Source: Flavobacteriaceae bacterium (lineage in GTDB: Bacteria > Bacteroidota > Bacteroidia > Flavobacteriales > Flavobacteriaceae). Taken from it: a DNA stretch of 6,882 nt. A model generated the notes under the pieces. It ran no database searches, was not told the origin of the DNA, and saw nothing but the letters and a program-made list of their open reading frames with translations. Shown piece after piece: positions 1-6,436 of this stretch. The position numbers and the translations under genes are program-made. How positions within the stretch are numbered: the stretch's first letter is position 1; each line of letters begins with the position of its first letter. The stretch covers positions 1 through 6,882 of the forward strand of contig JABDPL010000174.1 in the NCBI GenBank assembly GCA_013042825.1, in the 5' to 3' direction.

Positions 1-474
1 CGTAAAGGTCGTCCAGATCAATTTTGAGGAGCCATCACTCATCTTGAAAGTTGTAAACGGCAAATTGGGCCGTGGGCGGTAAATCGACAGAATTTCCGAT
101 TCGGTTGCGCCTTCGGGAAAAACAGAATCAAAGCTCAAAAACAGGTCGGCATAAGCCGAGGCGTCTCCTTTTTGAAGGTAATCCTGGAACTGTGAAGACT
201 GGGCAGATACATGATTGACGATCAGATCGGCCATAATATCAACTTCTTCGCTCAAGCCCCTAAGATCGTCCCAATCACCCAGCCTGGGGTCGACCTGTCG
301 GTGATCTATGGGGTCAAATCCCGCGTCCTCCCCGTCGATGGGGTAGTAGAAGGGCAAGATATGTACACCCCCGAAAACCCCTTTTAACTGAACCCGGAAC
401 AACTCATTCAATTCCTCCAGATTTTTACATCCCAGGCGATTGACATAGGTTATAAGCTGAACTTTGTTTTTCAT
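1..474 (-). CDS. Sucrose phosphorylase-type glycoside hydrolase family 13 enzyme (GH13_18), C-terminus cut by window edge
   Basis: The first 158 residues of a cytoplasmic (no signal peptide) GH13 subfamily 18 phosphorylase are present. Such enzymes phosphorolyse sucrose or a glucosyl-glycerate/glycerol to glucose 1-phosphate. The start MKNKVQLITY (residues 1-10), GGVHILPFYYPIDG (35-48), DAGFDPIDH (50-58), the GH13 region I motif DLIVNH (83-88; Asp83, Asn87, His88), FPEGATE (119-125) and IYRPRP (131-136) follow the Bifidobacterium-type sucrose phosphorylase as I recall it. The catalytic nucleophile and acid/base lie beyond the visible part (the usual length is about 500 residues), so acceptor specificity cannot be judged. 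The ATG at 472-474 aligns with the family N-terminus. There is no clear Shine-Dalgarno. It follows the DUF2200 gene by 35 nt and may be cotranscribed with it. The subfamily is secure; the substrate is inferred. Confidence 0.9.
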   Translation of the reverse strand, partial: MKNKVQLITYVNRLGCKNLEELNELFRVQLKGVFGGVHILPFYYPIDGEDAGFDPIDHRQVDPRLGDWDDLRGLSEEVDIMADLIVNHVSAQSSQFQDYLQKGDASAYADLFLSFDSVFPEGATESEILSIYRPRPNLPFTTFKMSDGSSKLIWTTFT

Positions 475-509
475 GTATTAAAACCGATCAAAATTTCCAA
501 TAATCTTTT

Positions 510-875
510 TTAAGCAACCCGCAATATCTTCTCCATTTTTCGGCCTCTGGCCAATTCGTCGATAAGTTTGTCTAAATAGCGCACTTGCCGTGTTATCGGG
601 TTTTTGATTTCTTCCACCCGATAGCCGCAGATCACCCCCTTGATGAGACTGGCGTTCGGATTTAATGAAGCGTTATTAAAGAATTCTGCGAAGGTCACTT
701 CGTCATCAATAAGCGATTGAAGCTTCTTCTCGTCGTAACCCGTTAACCATTCGATTACCTTGTGTAATTCATCTTTTGATCTGCCTTTTTTTTCAACTTT
801 GGTAACGTAATGCGGATAGACCGAGGCGAATTTCATTTTCGCAACTCGCTCGTCGTGATGGCTGGTATCAGTCAT
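510..875 (-). CDS. DUF2200 family protein
   Basis: This 121-residue soluble protein has no signal peptide or membrane segment. The sequence is characteristic of DUF2200: MKFASVYPHYVTKVEKKGR (residues 14-32), the EWLTGYD block (42-48), a segment ending in NPNAS (72-76), the ICGYRVEEI block (82-90) and the basic tail RYLDKLIDELARGRKMEKIL (99-118). The family spans nearly the whole protein, so it appears complete and intact. No biochemical function is established for the family as far as I know, and no catalytic residues can be proposed. The ATG at 873-875 is the natural start, with roughly 13 residues before the conserved MKF. No Shine-Dalgarno precedes it, but a Bacteroidota-like promoter candidate lies just upstream. 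Downstream is the GH13_18 gene; upstream, 83 nt away, is the GNAT gene. I see no functional link to either. Confidence 0.9.
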   Translation of the reverse strand: MTDTSHHDERVAKMKFASVYPHYVTKVEKKGRSKDELHKVIEWLTGYDEKKLQSLIDDEVTFAEFFNNASLNPNASLIKGVICGYRVEEIKNPITRQVRYLDKLIDELARGRKMEKILRVA

Positions 876-895
876 GTGGTTTATTTTATCTAACG

Positions 896-924
896 GAAAG
901 ATAATTAATTTTTGGATTGATCAA
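896..924 (-). promoter_or_regulatory. Candidate Bacteroidota-type promoter before the DUF2200 gene
   Basis: On the minus strand TTG (922-924) is followed after 18 nt by TATCTTTC (896-903). This matches TAnnTTTG except at the last base. The box lies 20 nt before the DUF2200 ATG, inside the 83-nt gap after the GNAT stop codon. The pattern fits the -33/-7 consensus known for Bacteroidota, but short A+T-rich matches arise by chance, so this is only a candidate. Confidence 0.3.
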
Positions 925-958
925 CTATTCGGGATATACGCATTGTTAGCAATGAACA

Positions 959-1483
959 TTATTTTTCAACCAGTTGTTTGGCCATGACAATAAAATCGAA
1001 ATTTTCTTTTCCGATTTGAAAATCATGGGCGCCTATTTTATCAAATCCATTTTTCTCGTAAAACCGTATTGCCCTGGAATTGCCATCCCATACCGAAAGC
1101 CAGATACTTTCATTACCCAAACTTCGGGCTTCATTCAGCAGCTCTTCCTGAAGGTTCAATCCGATTTTCATCGATAGGAAATCTTTCAGTACATAAATCT
1201 TCTGCAATTGACAAACTTGTACTGAATCCGGAAAGTCTGATTGGGAGTTCAACTTTAATTTGGCATAACCCACGGGCAGATCATCCCAAAATGCCACCCA
1301 GTAGATATTCTCCCGTTTTTGAACACTGCTTTTGATTTTATTTACAGAAAAGGTTCTGAGATGATACTGTGACAAATCGTTTTTATCACGGAACAAATGA
1401 CCAAAGGATTCATTGAAGGTGATCCTTCCCAGGAGCGCAATGCTTGCGGCGTCATTTTTGGATGCCTTCCTTATTTTTAGCAT
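959..1483 (-). CDS. GNAT family N-acetyltransferase
   Basis: This 174-residue cytoplasmic protein has a GNAT fold filling its whole length. An N-terminal IRKASKNDAASIALL segment (residues 4-18) is the usual first strand and helix. VAFWDDLPVGYAKL (63-76) is the strand-turn-strand core, LQKIYVLKDF (93-102) begins motif A, and WLSVWDGNSRAIRFYEKNGF (128-147) is motif B with the typical N-x-x-A-x-x-F-Y-x-x-x-G-F signature. These enzymes move an acetyl group from acetyl-CoA to an amine; the arrangement recalls RimI- or PaiA-like members, but the substrate cannot be told. The pyrophosphate-binding loop normally reads Q/R-x-x-G-x-G; here it is L103-S-M-K-I-G108, keeping only the last glycine. The ATG at 1481-1483 fits the family start. 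The 128-nt gap upstream (1484-1611) holds no gene, and the next gene downstream is the DUF2200 gene. Confidence 0.88.
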   Translation of the reverse strand: MLKIRKASKNDAASIALLGRITFNESFGHLFRDKNDLSQYHLRTFSVNKIKSSVQKRENIYWVAFWDDLPVGYAKLKLNSQSDFPDSVQVCQLQKIYVLKDFLSMKIGLNLQEELLNEARSLGNESIWLSVWDGNSRAIRFYEKNGFDKIGAHDFQIGKENFDFIVMAKQLVEK

Positions 1484-1611
1484 ATATATTGAATTTAAGT
1501 CTTTTTAAGCGATATACATGGAGAAAAACAGCGATAGACCATGACGGATATATTAAGAATCGGCCCTAATAGTCTAACGCGATCATTGCGCTGGTTTCAA
1601 ATGGTAAACTT

Positions 1612-2037
1612 TTATTTACTTTCTATTTTAAATCGCATTACAGTTTCGAAATCAAGTAGAAGCGTCTTATCGCGAATTTCAAAAATGCATGGTTTCGATT
1701 TTCCAACATTTTTGGTTTCGGAGATCTTGGATTTAAGATCGTCCTGAATATTCAGAGCAAGGATGTCGTCCAATAATCGCAGCGGAAAATAGATCGCAGC
1801 TTGCATATACCCGGTCCAGGCCGACAACCAGACAATAGTTTTTTTCTTCTTTTGAACCTTACAGAGCCAGGCCTTCCCATCCTTGTAAAAGCGCCATTCA
1901 TGGGTGAGATCGTGTTCTTCAAATAGATTTAATAATTCCTCGAAGGCGGGAAAAGATTCTCCCAATACGGCCTTCAGCACAGGTTTATCCGGGTAAATAG
2001 ATTCATCTCTGAGTTGTACGAGGTTTTCTTCAGACAT
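1612..2037 (-). CDS. DUF3788 family protein
   Basis: This 141-residue soluble protein matches DUF3788, a small family of unknown function. Visible hallmarks are the acidic N-terminus with a proline-containing segment (residues 11-30), HEWRFYKDGKAWLCKVQKKKKTIVWLSAW (47-74; Trp48, Trp57 and Trp70 in strands), the IYFPLRLLDDILAL segment (82-95) and a C-terminal block from SKPCIFEI (114-121). The length fits the family and nothing appears truncated. There is no signal peptide, membrane helix or recognisable catalytic motif. The ATG at 2035-2037 lies 20 nt behind the stop codon of the orphan 41-codon ORF, without a Shine-Dalgarno. In some genomes such proteins sit near transcriptional regulators or acetyltransferases; here a GNAT gene follows after 128 nt, which is not enough to infer partnership. 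Confidence 0.85.
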   Translation of the reverse strand: MSEENLVQLRDESIYPDKPVLKAVLGESFPAFEELLNLFEEHDLTHEWRFYKDGKAWLCKVQKKKKTIVWLSAWTGYMQAAIYFPLRLLDDILALNIQDDLKSKISETKNVGKSKPCIFEIRDKTLLLDFETVMRFKIESK

Positions 2038-2057
2038 GTTAATATTAGATTTATGTT

Positions 2058-2183
2058 TTATAATTTGAATTCCGTTATATCTGTTTTAGTATCAAAAATA
2101 TGAGAGTAGTGTTCTTTAATATTTTCTTTCATGAAGTCTGATGTGACATCTTCAAAATATCCGTAGTCGGCGGTGTATTCCAT
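2058..2183 (-). CDS. Orphan 41-residue ORF, possible small protein or gene remnant
   Basis: An ATG at 2181-2183 opens 41 codons ending in TAA (2058-2060). The product is acidic and aromatic-rich, beginning MEYTADYGYFEDV and ending TDITEFKL, with no signal peptide or membrane segment. I do not recognise it. In its favour, AAAGGAAG (2191-2198 read on the minus strand) ends 7 nt before the ATG and is the best Shine-Dalgarno-like sequence I noticed in the window. The composition is protein-like, and the DUF3788 ATG follows after 20 nt. Against it, it is short, and no family is evident. The reading frame is open for nine more codons upstream before a TAA, so it could also be the surviving C-terminal end of a decayed gene. 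Confidence 0.35.
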   Translation of the reverse strand: MEYTADYGYFEDVTSDFMKENIKEHYSHIFDTKTDITEFKL

Positions 2184-2346
2184 AAACAAGCTTCCTTTAC
2201 TATTGAATTGTTACAGGAATGAATTGTTTTCCCTGCTGAATTACCGGGGGGTTCCTCATATCTCAAGCCTTGATTTTTTAAGGTTTATGCCTGTCTTCTG
2301 GGTAGAGCGCTATGTGCATTTCACCAGTAATAAAATCACCCCTTAT
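2184..2346. other. Gene-poor 163-nt spacer
   Basis: The interval between the membrane-protein stop codon and the orphan small ORF holds no convincing gene. Minus-strand frames are broken by several stop codons. One short open stretch encodes GDFITGEMHIALYPEDRHKP before a TAA, which might be decayed coding sequence. The plus-strand GTG-initiated frame across it (2173-2424) runs antisense into the membrane-protein gene and has no recognisable product. I saw no tRNA-like fold, tandem repeat or strong hairpin. Confidence 0.4.
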
Positions 2347-2733
2347 CTACTCCAGGTTATCCCAGGCTTTAACGCCATCTTGTTTGATCTGAAGCACACC
2401 GTAAAGTATGGCTATACCGAGTAAGCCTAAGAGCGAACGCCCTGCACCCATGCCAATGGATATGTTGATGATAAGAGCGATAATACTAGTTCCTGCAAAG
2501 CCCCAAAACGCCCATTTTTTCCATTTGAAAAGCATGATGGCAAAAACAAGATTTACAATTGAAACCAGTCCGAGCAAGAGAATCACCGAATTTGGAATAG
2601 AGTTCGGAAGGTTGTCACTGATGGTATTTCCCATAAAAAGATAAGTAATGGCCGAAAAGGCATTGGCAACTATCATCAGGATCAACCATGCGGTAACGCA
2701 TCCGTGACGTGGTTTTTGATCAACAGTATTCAT
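2347..2733 (-). CDS. Small four-helix integral membrane protein of unknown function
   Basis: This 128-residue protein is mostly hydrophobic, with four probable transmembrane segments at about residues 13-34, 49-69, 74-93 and 97-116. They are separated by short loops. The first loop (35-48, rich in Asn and Pro) is polar, the second is the basic KWKKW (70-74), and the third is a Gly-rich turn. A short charged N-terminus (MNTVDQKPRHG) and C-terminus (KQDGVKAWDNLE) flank the bundle. With a basic loop between helices 2 and 3, both ends are probably cytoplasmic. There is no signal peptidase site or catalytic motif. It looks like the small hypothetical membrane proteins frequent in Bacteroidota, but I cannot assign a Pfam family. 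It has its own candidate promoter upstream and is 144 nt from the dehydrogenase gene, so it is likely transcribed independently. Confidence 0.8.
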   Translation of the reverse strand: MNTVDQKPRHGCVTAWLILMIVANAFSAITYLFMGNTISDNLPNSIPNSVILLLGLVSIVNLVFAIMLFKWKKWAFWGFAGTSIIALIINISIGMGAGRSLLGLLGIAILYGVLQIKQDGVKAWDNLE

Positions 2734-2795
2734 AAAAATAAAGTATTAGATGTTAATAGCACAAATCAATCGTTTTCTGAAAGGGATCTGTTACC

Positions 2796-2827
2796 TAAAG
2801 GTAGTGATTATTATCGCGCTTATCCAA
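2796..2827 (-). promoter_or_regulatory. Candidate Bacteroidota-type promoter with overlapping 12-nt palindrome
   Basis: On the minus strand TTG (2825-2827) is followed after 21 nt by TACCTTTA (2796-2803). This matches TAnnTTTG at seven of eight positions and the expected spacing. It lies in the 144-nt gap before the small membrane-protein gene, about 62 nt from that ATG. The -7 box is part of an inverted repeat at 2792-2803, TACCT-AA-AGGTA on the plus strand, which could be a protein-binding site or chance. Confidence 0.35.
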
Positions 2828-2877
2828 TAACCATATCGGAAAACAACGTGTTTATAAGCTATTTTATGATGGCAATT

Positions 2878-4017
2878 TTATAAAAGCTCTTCATGTGGAT
2901 ATTCCGCAGATCGGTTTTGAAATGACAGGATTTTCGGATTTTGAATAATGCCATCTTTTATCTCGATGGCTCGACGAATGGTTTCGCTTTTTGCCCAGTT
3001 TTCAGGGCCTTCCATGATCATGGGCAAATAGGGGATAAGGCTATTTGATATTTCCCATGAAGCGGCATTCCAGAGATAGGAAGGTGTATGATCTACGGCA
3101 TAATAAAATACATGAGCTGCTTTAAATATGGGTTTGGCAAAATCAGTGGGTTTGGCAAAAGAAAAACCCATGCCTTCATCACAACTGATATCAACGATCA
3201 GGCATCCCGGCTTTAAGCGATCATTCTGATCTTTCGGCACCAGCATCAGCGGATTGTCGGTGTCCTGAAGCATGCCGTTCACTATAATATCTGCATCGGT
3301 CAATTCTTCAACAAAGGGAAGGGATTGACGATCGGGGTGAAGCGACATCAGGTTCCCGTTATCATCCACATCAAAATGATAATAGTTAACGCCGGCCATT
3401 TGATCGGCCACCAGAAACGAATGGCGTTGGGTAAAGACAGTAATATCCTGAATGCCCCTGGCCTGCAGGCCACGGACGGCACCTCTGCTTACTGAACCAA
3501 AACTTATCACGACTGCCTTTCGATTGGGGCCGTAATTGCCATCGATTCCCATCAGGTTCATGGCATGGTGCACCCCGGCATATCCCGCCATTTCATTGTT
3601 CTTCTGAAAAATATGCAATTGCCAGTCACCATGGGTCGACCAGCGATGCATTGCTTCCCAGGCAATGAGCGTCAGCTTTCGATCGATTGCTGTTTGGGTA
3701 ATTCCCCTTTGTTGCACGCAGTGTGGCCAGCCCCAGTGAATAGTGCCTGTTTTCATGTTTTCAAAATCTTCCTGAACCGGTTTAGCCAAAAGCGCAACAT
3801 CGCAAAGCTCAAAGAGTTCGGCCCGGCGATGTACTCCACCAGACAGTGTGGTGATTTCCTCGTCCGTCATTCCAAAATCCAAACCATAGCCCTCTTCAAA
3901 AAGTAGATGATCTCTAACTTCCCGATTTATCCATTCCAACTGATCAGGGTGTATGGGTACTCGTTTTTCATTCTTTTTTCCGGAAGTTCCGAAAACACCA
4001 ACGGTAAGTAAAGGCAT
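2878..4017 (-). CDS. Alanine dehydrogenase/PNT family NAD(P) dehydrogenase, N5-(carboxyethyl)ornithine synthase-like
   Basis: This 379-residue cytoplasmic oxidoreductase is built like alanine dehydrogenase. An N-terminal substrate domain has KRVPIHPDQL (18-27), EEGYG (41-45) and LLAKPVQ (76-82). A Rossmann domain follows, with AVVISFGSVSRGAVRGL (168-184; Gly174-x-Val-x-x-Gly179 as dinucleotide loop). The substrate domain then returns with AVDHTPSYLWNAASWEIS (307-324). IHWGWPHCVQ (93-102), EMAGYAGVHHAM (142-153) and the HTPS-Y-x-x-N segment fit Lactococcus N5-(carboxyethyl)ornithine synthase better than true alanine dehydrogenase. That enzyme reductively joins pyruvate to an amino-acid side chain, an opine-type reaction. 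At 379 residues it is longer than the roughly 313-residue Lactococcus enzyme; part of the excess is a C-terminal extension from about residue 335. The substrate is unknown and plain alanine dehydrogenase is not excluded. It starts 71 nt after the GH16 gene; no clear promoter is seen between them. Confidence 0.82.
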   Translation of the reverse strand: MPLLTVGVFGTSGKKNEKRVPIHPDQLEWINREVRDHLLFEEGYGLDFGMTDEEITTLSGGVHRRAELFELCDVALLAKPVQEDFENMKTGTIHWGWPHCVQQRGITQTAIDRKLTLIAWEAMHRWSTHGDWQLHIFQKNNEMAGYAGVHHAMNLMGIDGNYGPNRKAVVISFGSVSRGAVRGLQARGIQDITVFTQRHSFLVADQMAGVNYYHFDVDDNGNLMSLHPDRQSLPFVEELTDADIIVNGMLQDTDNPLMLVPKDQNDRLKPGCLIVDISCDEGMGFSFAKPTDFAKPIFKAAHVFYYAVDHTPSYLWNAASWEISNSLIPYLPMIMEGPENWAKSETIRRAIEIKDGIIQNPKILSFQNRSAEYPHEELL

Positions 4018-4088
4018 GAGTCTTGGTTTAAATGTTTTTTATATTTTGTTCTTAATGGCTAAGAGATTCGCGTTCTGTAATCGTTCAA

Positions 4089-4979
4089 TCAAATTTTCTC
4101 ATAAACCCTAATCCAGTCAACGTACATATGTTGAGGAAAGCTGGTGTTAGAATCCGGCCGCCCTGCATGCGCACCGCCAACTGCTATATTAAGGAGTATA
4201 AAGAATGGCTCATGAAACTCAGATCTATCTTCGGCAGTGATTGATGTCCATGCGAATCGTTGTCCGTCAACGAACCATGTAATACTGTCTTGATCCCAAG
4301 CCAGTTCAAAAATGTGAAAATCATCAGCAAAAATTCCCTGTTCGAGTCTGAAGGTTACGGCTCCCATCATGGCATGAGAATCCGATGCATCAGCATAGTG
4401 CATATTGGCCTCGATGGCCCCGTTATCTTTTGATCCATACAATTCCAAAATATCAATTTCACCGGATTGCGGCCAGGGTGTGTCACCTCCGTTTTCATCT
4501 ATATTGGCACCTAGCATCCAGAACGCGGGCCAGATGCCATTACCTTCAGGGAGTTTAATACGAGCGGCTATTTTTCCATATTTCCAAGTGCGTTTGTTAG
4601 CCGTGTTCAAACGTGCCGAAGTGTACTGATTTATGCCGTGACTATCACTTTCATGAATGGCCTTTATAATTAGACAATCATTTTCTATATACGCATTTTC
4701 CGGACTGTCAGTATAGCGCTGCCATTCATCGTTGAATCGCCCCGCCTCAACAAGCTGCAAATTCCAGCTGCTTTTATCGATGGAACCGGTTTTAAATTCG
4801 TCTGACCAGACTAACTTCCAATCGGAATTCAGCTCGTGGTTATCTTCAAGAGTTATAGAAGTTGAAGATTCATTGTTTTCAAGGTTTTCTGAATTGGATT
4901 TGACGCCTTTTTCCTGGCAGGATAGTATGATGAGTGACGCAGTGATTATTATCACTGAGCTGAGAAATTGTCTGCTCAT
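4089..4979 (-). CDS. GH16 family beta-glucanase (laminarinase-type) lipoprotein
   Basis: This 296-residue exported hydrolase probably cleaves beta-1,3- or mixed-linkage beta-glucans such as laminarin. Residues 1-20 form a lipoprotein signal peptide with a hydrophobic core (8-19) and lipobox I-L-S-C21, so the mature protein should be anchored to a membrane by Cys21. A polar Ser/Asn/Glu-rich linker (22-52) precedes the GH16 domain, which begins at WKLVWSDEF (54-62) and ends VDWIRVYEKI (287-296). The active site GEIDILE (173-179) is the beta-bulge E-x-D-x-x-E form: Glu174 nucleophile, Asp176 assistant, Glu179 acid/base. GNGIWPAFWML (146-156) and FHIFELAW (221-228) are further core signatures. 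All key residues are intact. It stands alone, with no SusC/SusD or other polysaccharide-utilisation genes here. It lies 68 nt after the aminotransferase. Family certain; exact glucan specificity inferred. Confidence 0.94.
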   Translation of the reverse strand: MSRQFLSSVIIITASLIILSCQEKGVKSNSENLENNESSTSITLEDNHELNSDWKLVWSDEFKTGSIDKSSWNLQLVEAGRFNDEWQRYTDSPENAYIENDCLIIKAIHESDSHGINQYTSARLNTANKRTWKYGKIAARIKLPEGNGIWPAFWMLGANIDENGGDTPWPQSGEIDILELYGSKDNGAIEANMHYADASDSHAMMGAVTFRLEQGIFADDFHIFELAWDQDSITWFVDGQRFAWTSITAEDRSEFHEPFFILLNIAVGGAHAGRPDSNTSFPQHMYVDWIRVYEKI

Positions 4980-5047
4980 AAAATCGAATTTGAGGGTTTA
5001 AGGTAAATAATTTCTGATGAAAAGCATCGGGAATATGATCAGTACCA

Positions 5048-6403
5048 TCAAAAATAACCTTCTGCTGTATTTATTTGTAAGCGGTCTAGCTTAGGTTTGA
5101 TCAATTGGAATCCTTTGAGCAAACCTTCCGATAAGCGGTCAACTTCTTTTTGTGTAAGTGAAGTTGCGAACATACAGGCCCCGGTGTTGATCATTATGAT
5201 ATTTTCTTCAAGGAACATATAATCAAGGAGTTCGTTTATCAATTCCTTTTTTTCTTTGGTGTGGTATGCCTCCCTATAGCTTTTAGGTTTATCTGGCTGG
5301 AGATGGATTCTGAACATTGAGCCTGCACCTGTAACCGATAGGGGTACATCGGCAATAGCCATCGCCTCCTCAATCTGGTCGACTGCGGTTTTGGTCAATG
5401 CGTTCAATGTTAGCACGGCTTCTTTATCAAATAATTCCATGGCTACACGGCCCGCTGTGGTTGAAACAGGATTAGCCGAAAATGTACCTGAGTGCGGATG
5501 CCTCAGGATTCTGCCCCGGGGGTCCAGGACTTCCATGATATCTGAACGACCGGCCAATGCTCCGATCGGGAATCCGCCGCCTATCATTTTTCCCATAGCG
5601 GTTAAATCGGGTTTAACGCTAAAGCTGTCCTGTTTCCCGCCATAGTTAACACGATAGGTTACAACCTCATCAAAAACCATCAGTGCATTATGCTTGCGTG
5701 TCCAGGTATAGATCGCTTGAATAAATTCTTCAGTAGCAGGGAATAGTCCTATACGGTGGGGAACCGGATCGATAAGCACGCAGGCAATATCATCGGCATG
5801 CTCATCAAGTATATTCAGGGTTCGTTCTATGTCGTTAAAGGGATAGACAACAACATCATCGAGCACCCCTTGCGGAGTTCCGTCAACAACTCGGTTAGTG
5901 TTTGGTTTATCGATACTGCCCCAATTATCGGGATTTGAGGTTTGACTGATTTCCGCATAATCGTAGGTCCCATGATAGGCACCTTCCGCTTTGGCAATCT
6001 TCGGTTTTTTGGTATAGACCCGGGACGTCTTGAGCATGGTCATGACCGCTTCTGTTCCGGAGTTAACAAATCGCATCCGTTCAAATGTACCCGAGCGTTC
6101 TATCATTAATTCAGCAAATCTGACCTCTGCCTCGGTACCCATGGTAAAGGCTGTACCTCTTTTAATCTGATCGATTACGGCTTCTGTGATTGCCGGATGT
6201 GAATGACCATGTATTAATGATGCCATATTATTGGCAAAATCAATACGTTCAACACCTTCAATGTCGGTTATATAGCTTCCCTTTGAAGTTGCCACGTAAA
6301 AGGGGTGAGGTTTTCTGAAAATTGTGTTGCGGCTAACGCCACCGGTAAGAACATGACATGCGCGTTCATAAACGGCCTTGTTCGAGTTGTGCAATAGTTT
6401 CAT
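5048..6403 (-). CDS. Class III PLP-dependent aminotransferase, candidate 3-aminobutyryl-CoA aminotransferase (Kat-like)
   Basis: This 451-residue, complete, soluble fold-type I aminotransferase belongs to the class III group that includes glutamate-1-semialdehyde aminomutase. Seen residues are the phosphate-binding NSGTEA (114-119), YHG (143-145) stacking on PLP, the VFDEVVTYR block with Asp245 for the pyridine nitrogen, and Lys272 in AMGKMIGGGFPIGA (269-282) as the Schiff-base lysine. HSGTFSANP (304-312) completes the site. The EPV segment of related enzymes reads D212-P-V. Database pipelines would probably call it a glutamate-1-semialdehyde aminomutase, but heme synthesis is an unlikely role beside a CoA-transferase. 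A characterised Cloacimonas enzyme, Kat, is a class III enzyme that transaminates 3-aminobutyryl-CoA in lysine fermentation. Similar length and the acetoacetate-type CoA-transferase 33 nt upstream make that role my leading guess. A generic beta-amino-acid aminotransferase remains possible. The ATG at 6401-6403 lacks a Shine-Dalgarno. Confidence 0.85.
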   Translation of the reverse strand: MKLLHNSNKAVYERACHVLTGGVSRNTIFRKPHPFYVATSKGSYITDIEGVERIDFANNMASLIHGHSHPAITEAVIDQIKRGTAFTMGTEAEVRFAELMIERSGTFERMRFVNSGTEAVMTMLKTSRVYTKKPKIAKAEGAYHGTYDYAEISQTSNPDNWGSIDKPNTNRVVDGTPQGVLDDVVVYPFNDIERTLNILDEHADDIACVLIDPVPHRIGLFPATEEFIQAIYTWTRKHNALMVFDEVVTYRVNYGGKQDSFSVKPDLTAMGKMIGGGFPIGALAGRSDIMEVLDPRGRILRHPHSGTFSANPVSTTAGRVAMELFDKEAVLTLNALTKTAVDQIEEAMAIADVPLSVTGAGSMFRIHLQPDKPKSYREAYHTKEKKELINELLDYMFLEENIIMINTGACMFATSLTQKEVDRLSEGLLKGFQLIKPKLDRLQINTAEGYF

Positions 6404-6436
6404 TGTGGCAGTTTGAGAATTGTTGGTTAAATAATT

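Noticed and set aside
974..1335. Two overlapping plus-strand open frames of 67 and 88 codons
   Set aside because: Both are antisense to the GNAT gene, whose motifs are clear on the minus strand.
1605..1620. Inverted repeat GTAAA-TAAAAG-TTTAC at the DUF3788 stop codon as a terminator
   Set aside because: The stem is only five A+T-rich pairs and is not followed by a clear T tract in the direction of transcription.
1541..1747. Plus-strand 68-codon open frame extending into the GNAT-DUF3788 gap
   Set aside because: Most of it is antisense to the DUF3788 coding end and it has no supporting motif.
2173..2424. Plus-strand 83-codon open frame crossing the gap between the membrane-protein gene and the small ORF
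   Set aside because: It starts with GTG, has no Shine-Dalgarno, overlaps the 3' end of the membrane-protein gene antisense, and its product resembles no family I know.
3565..3906. Plus-strand 113-codon open frame inside the dehydrogenase gene
   Set aside because: It lies wholly antisense to a well-conserved Rossmann-family gene and its translation has no recognisable domain; it is a shadow frame.
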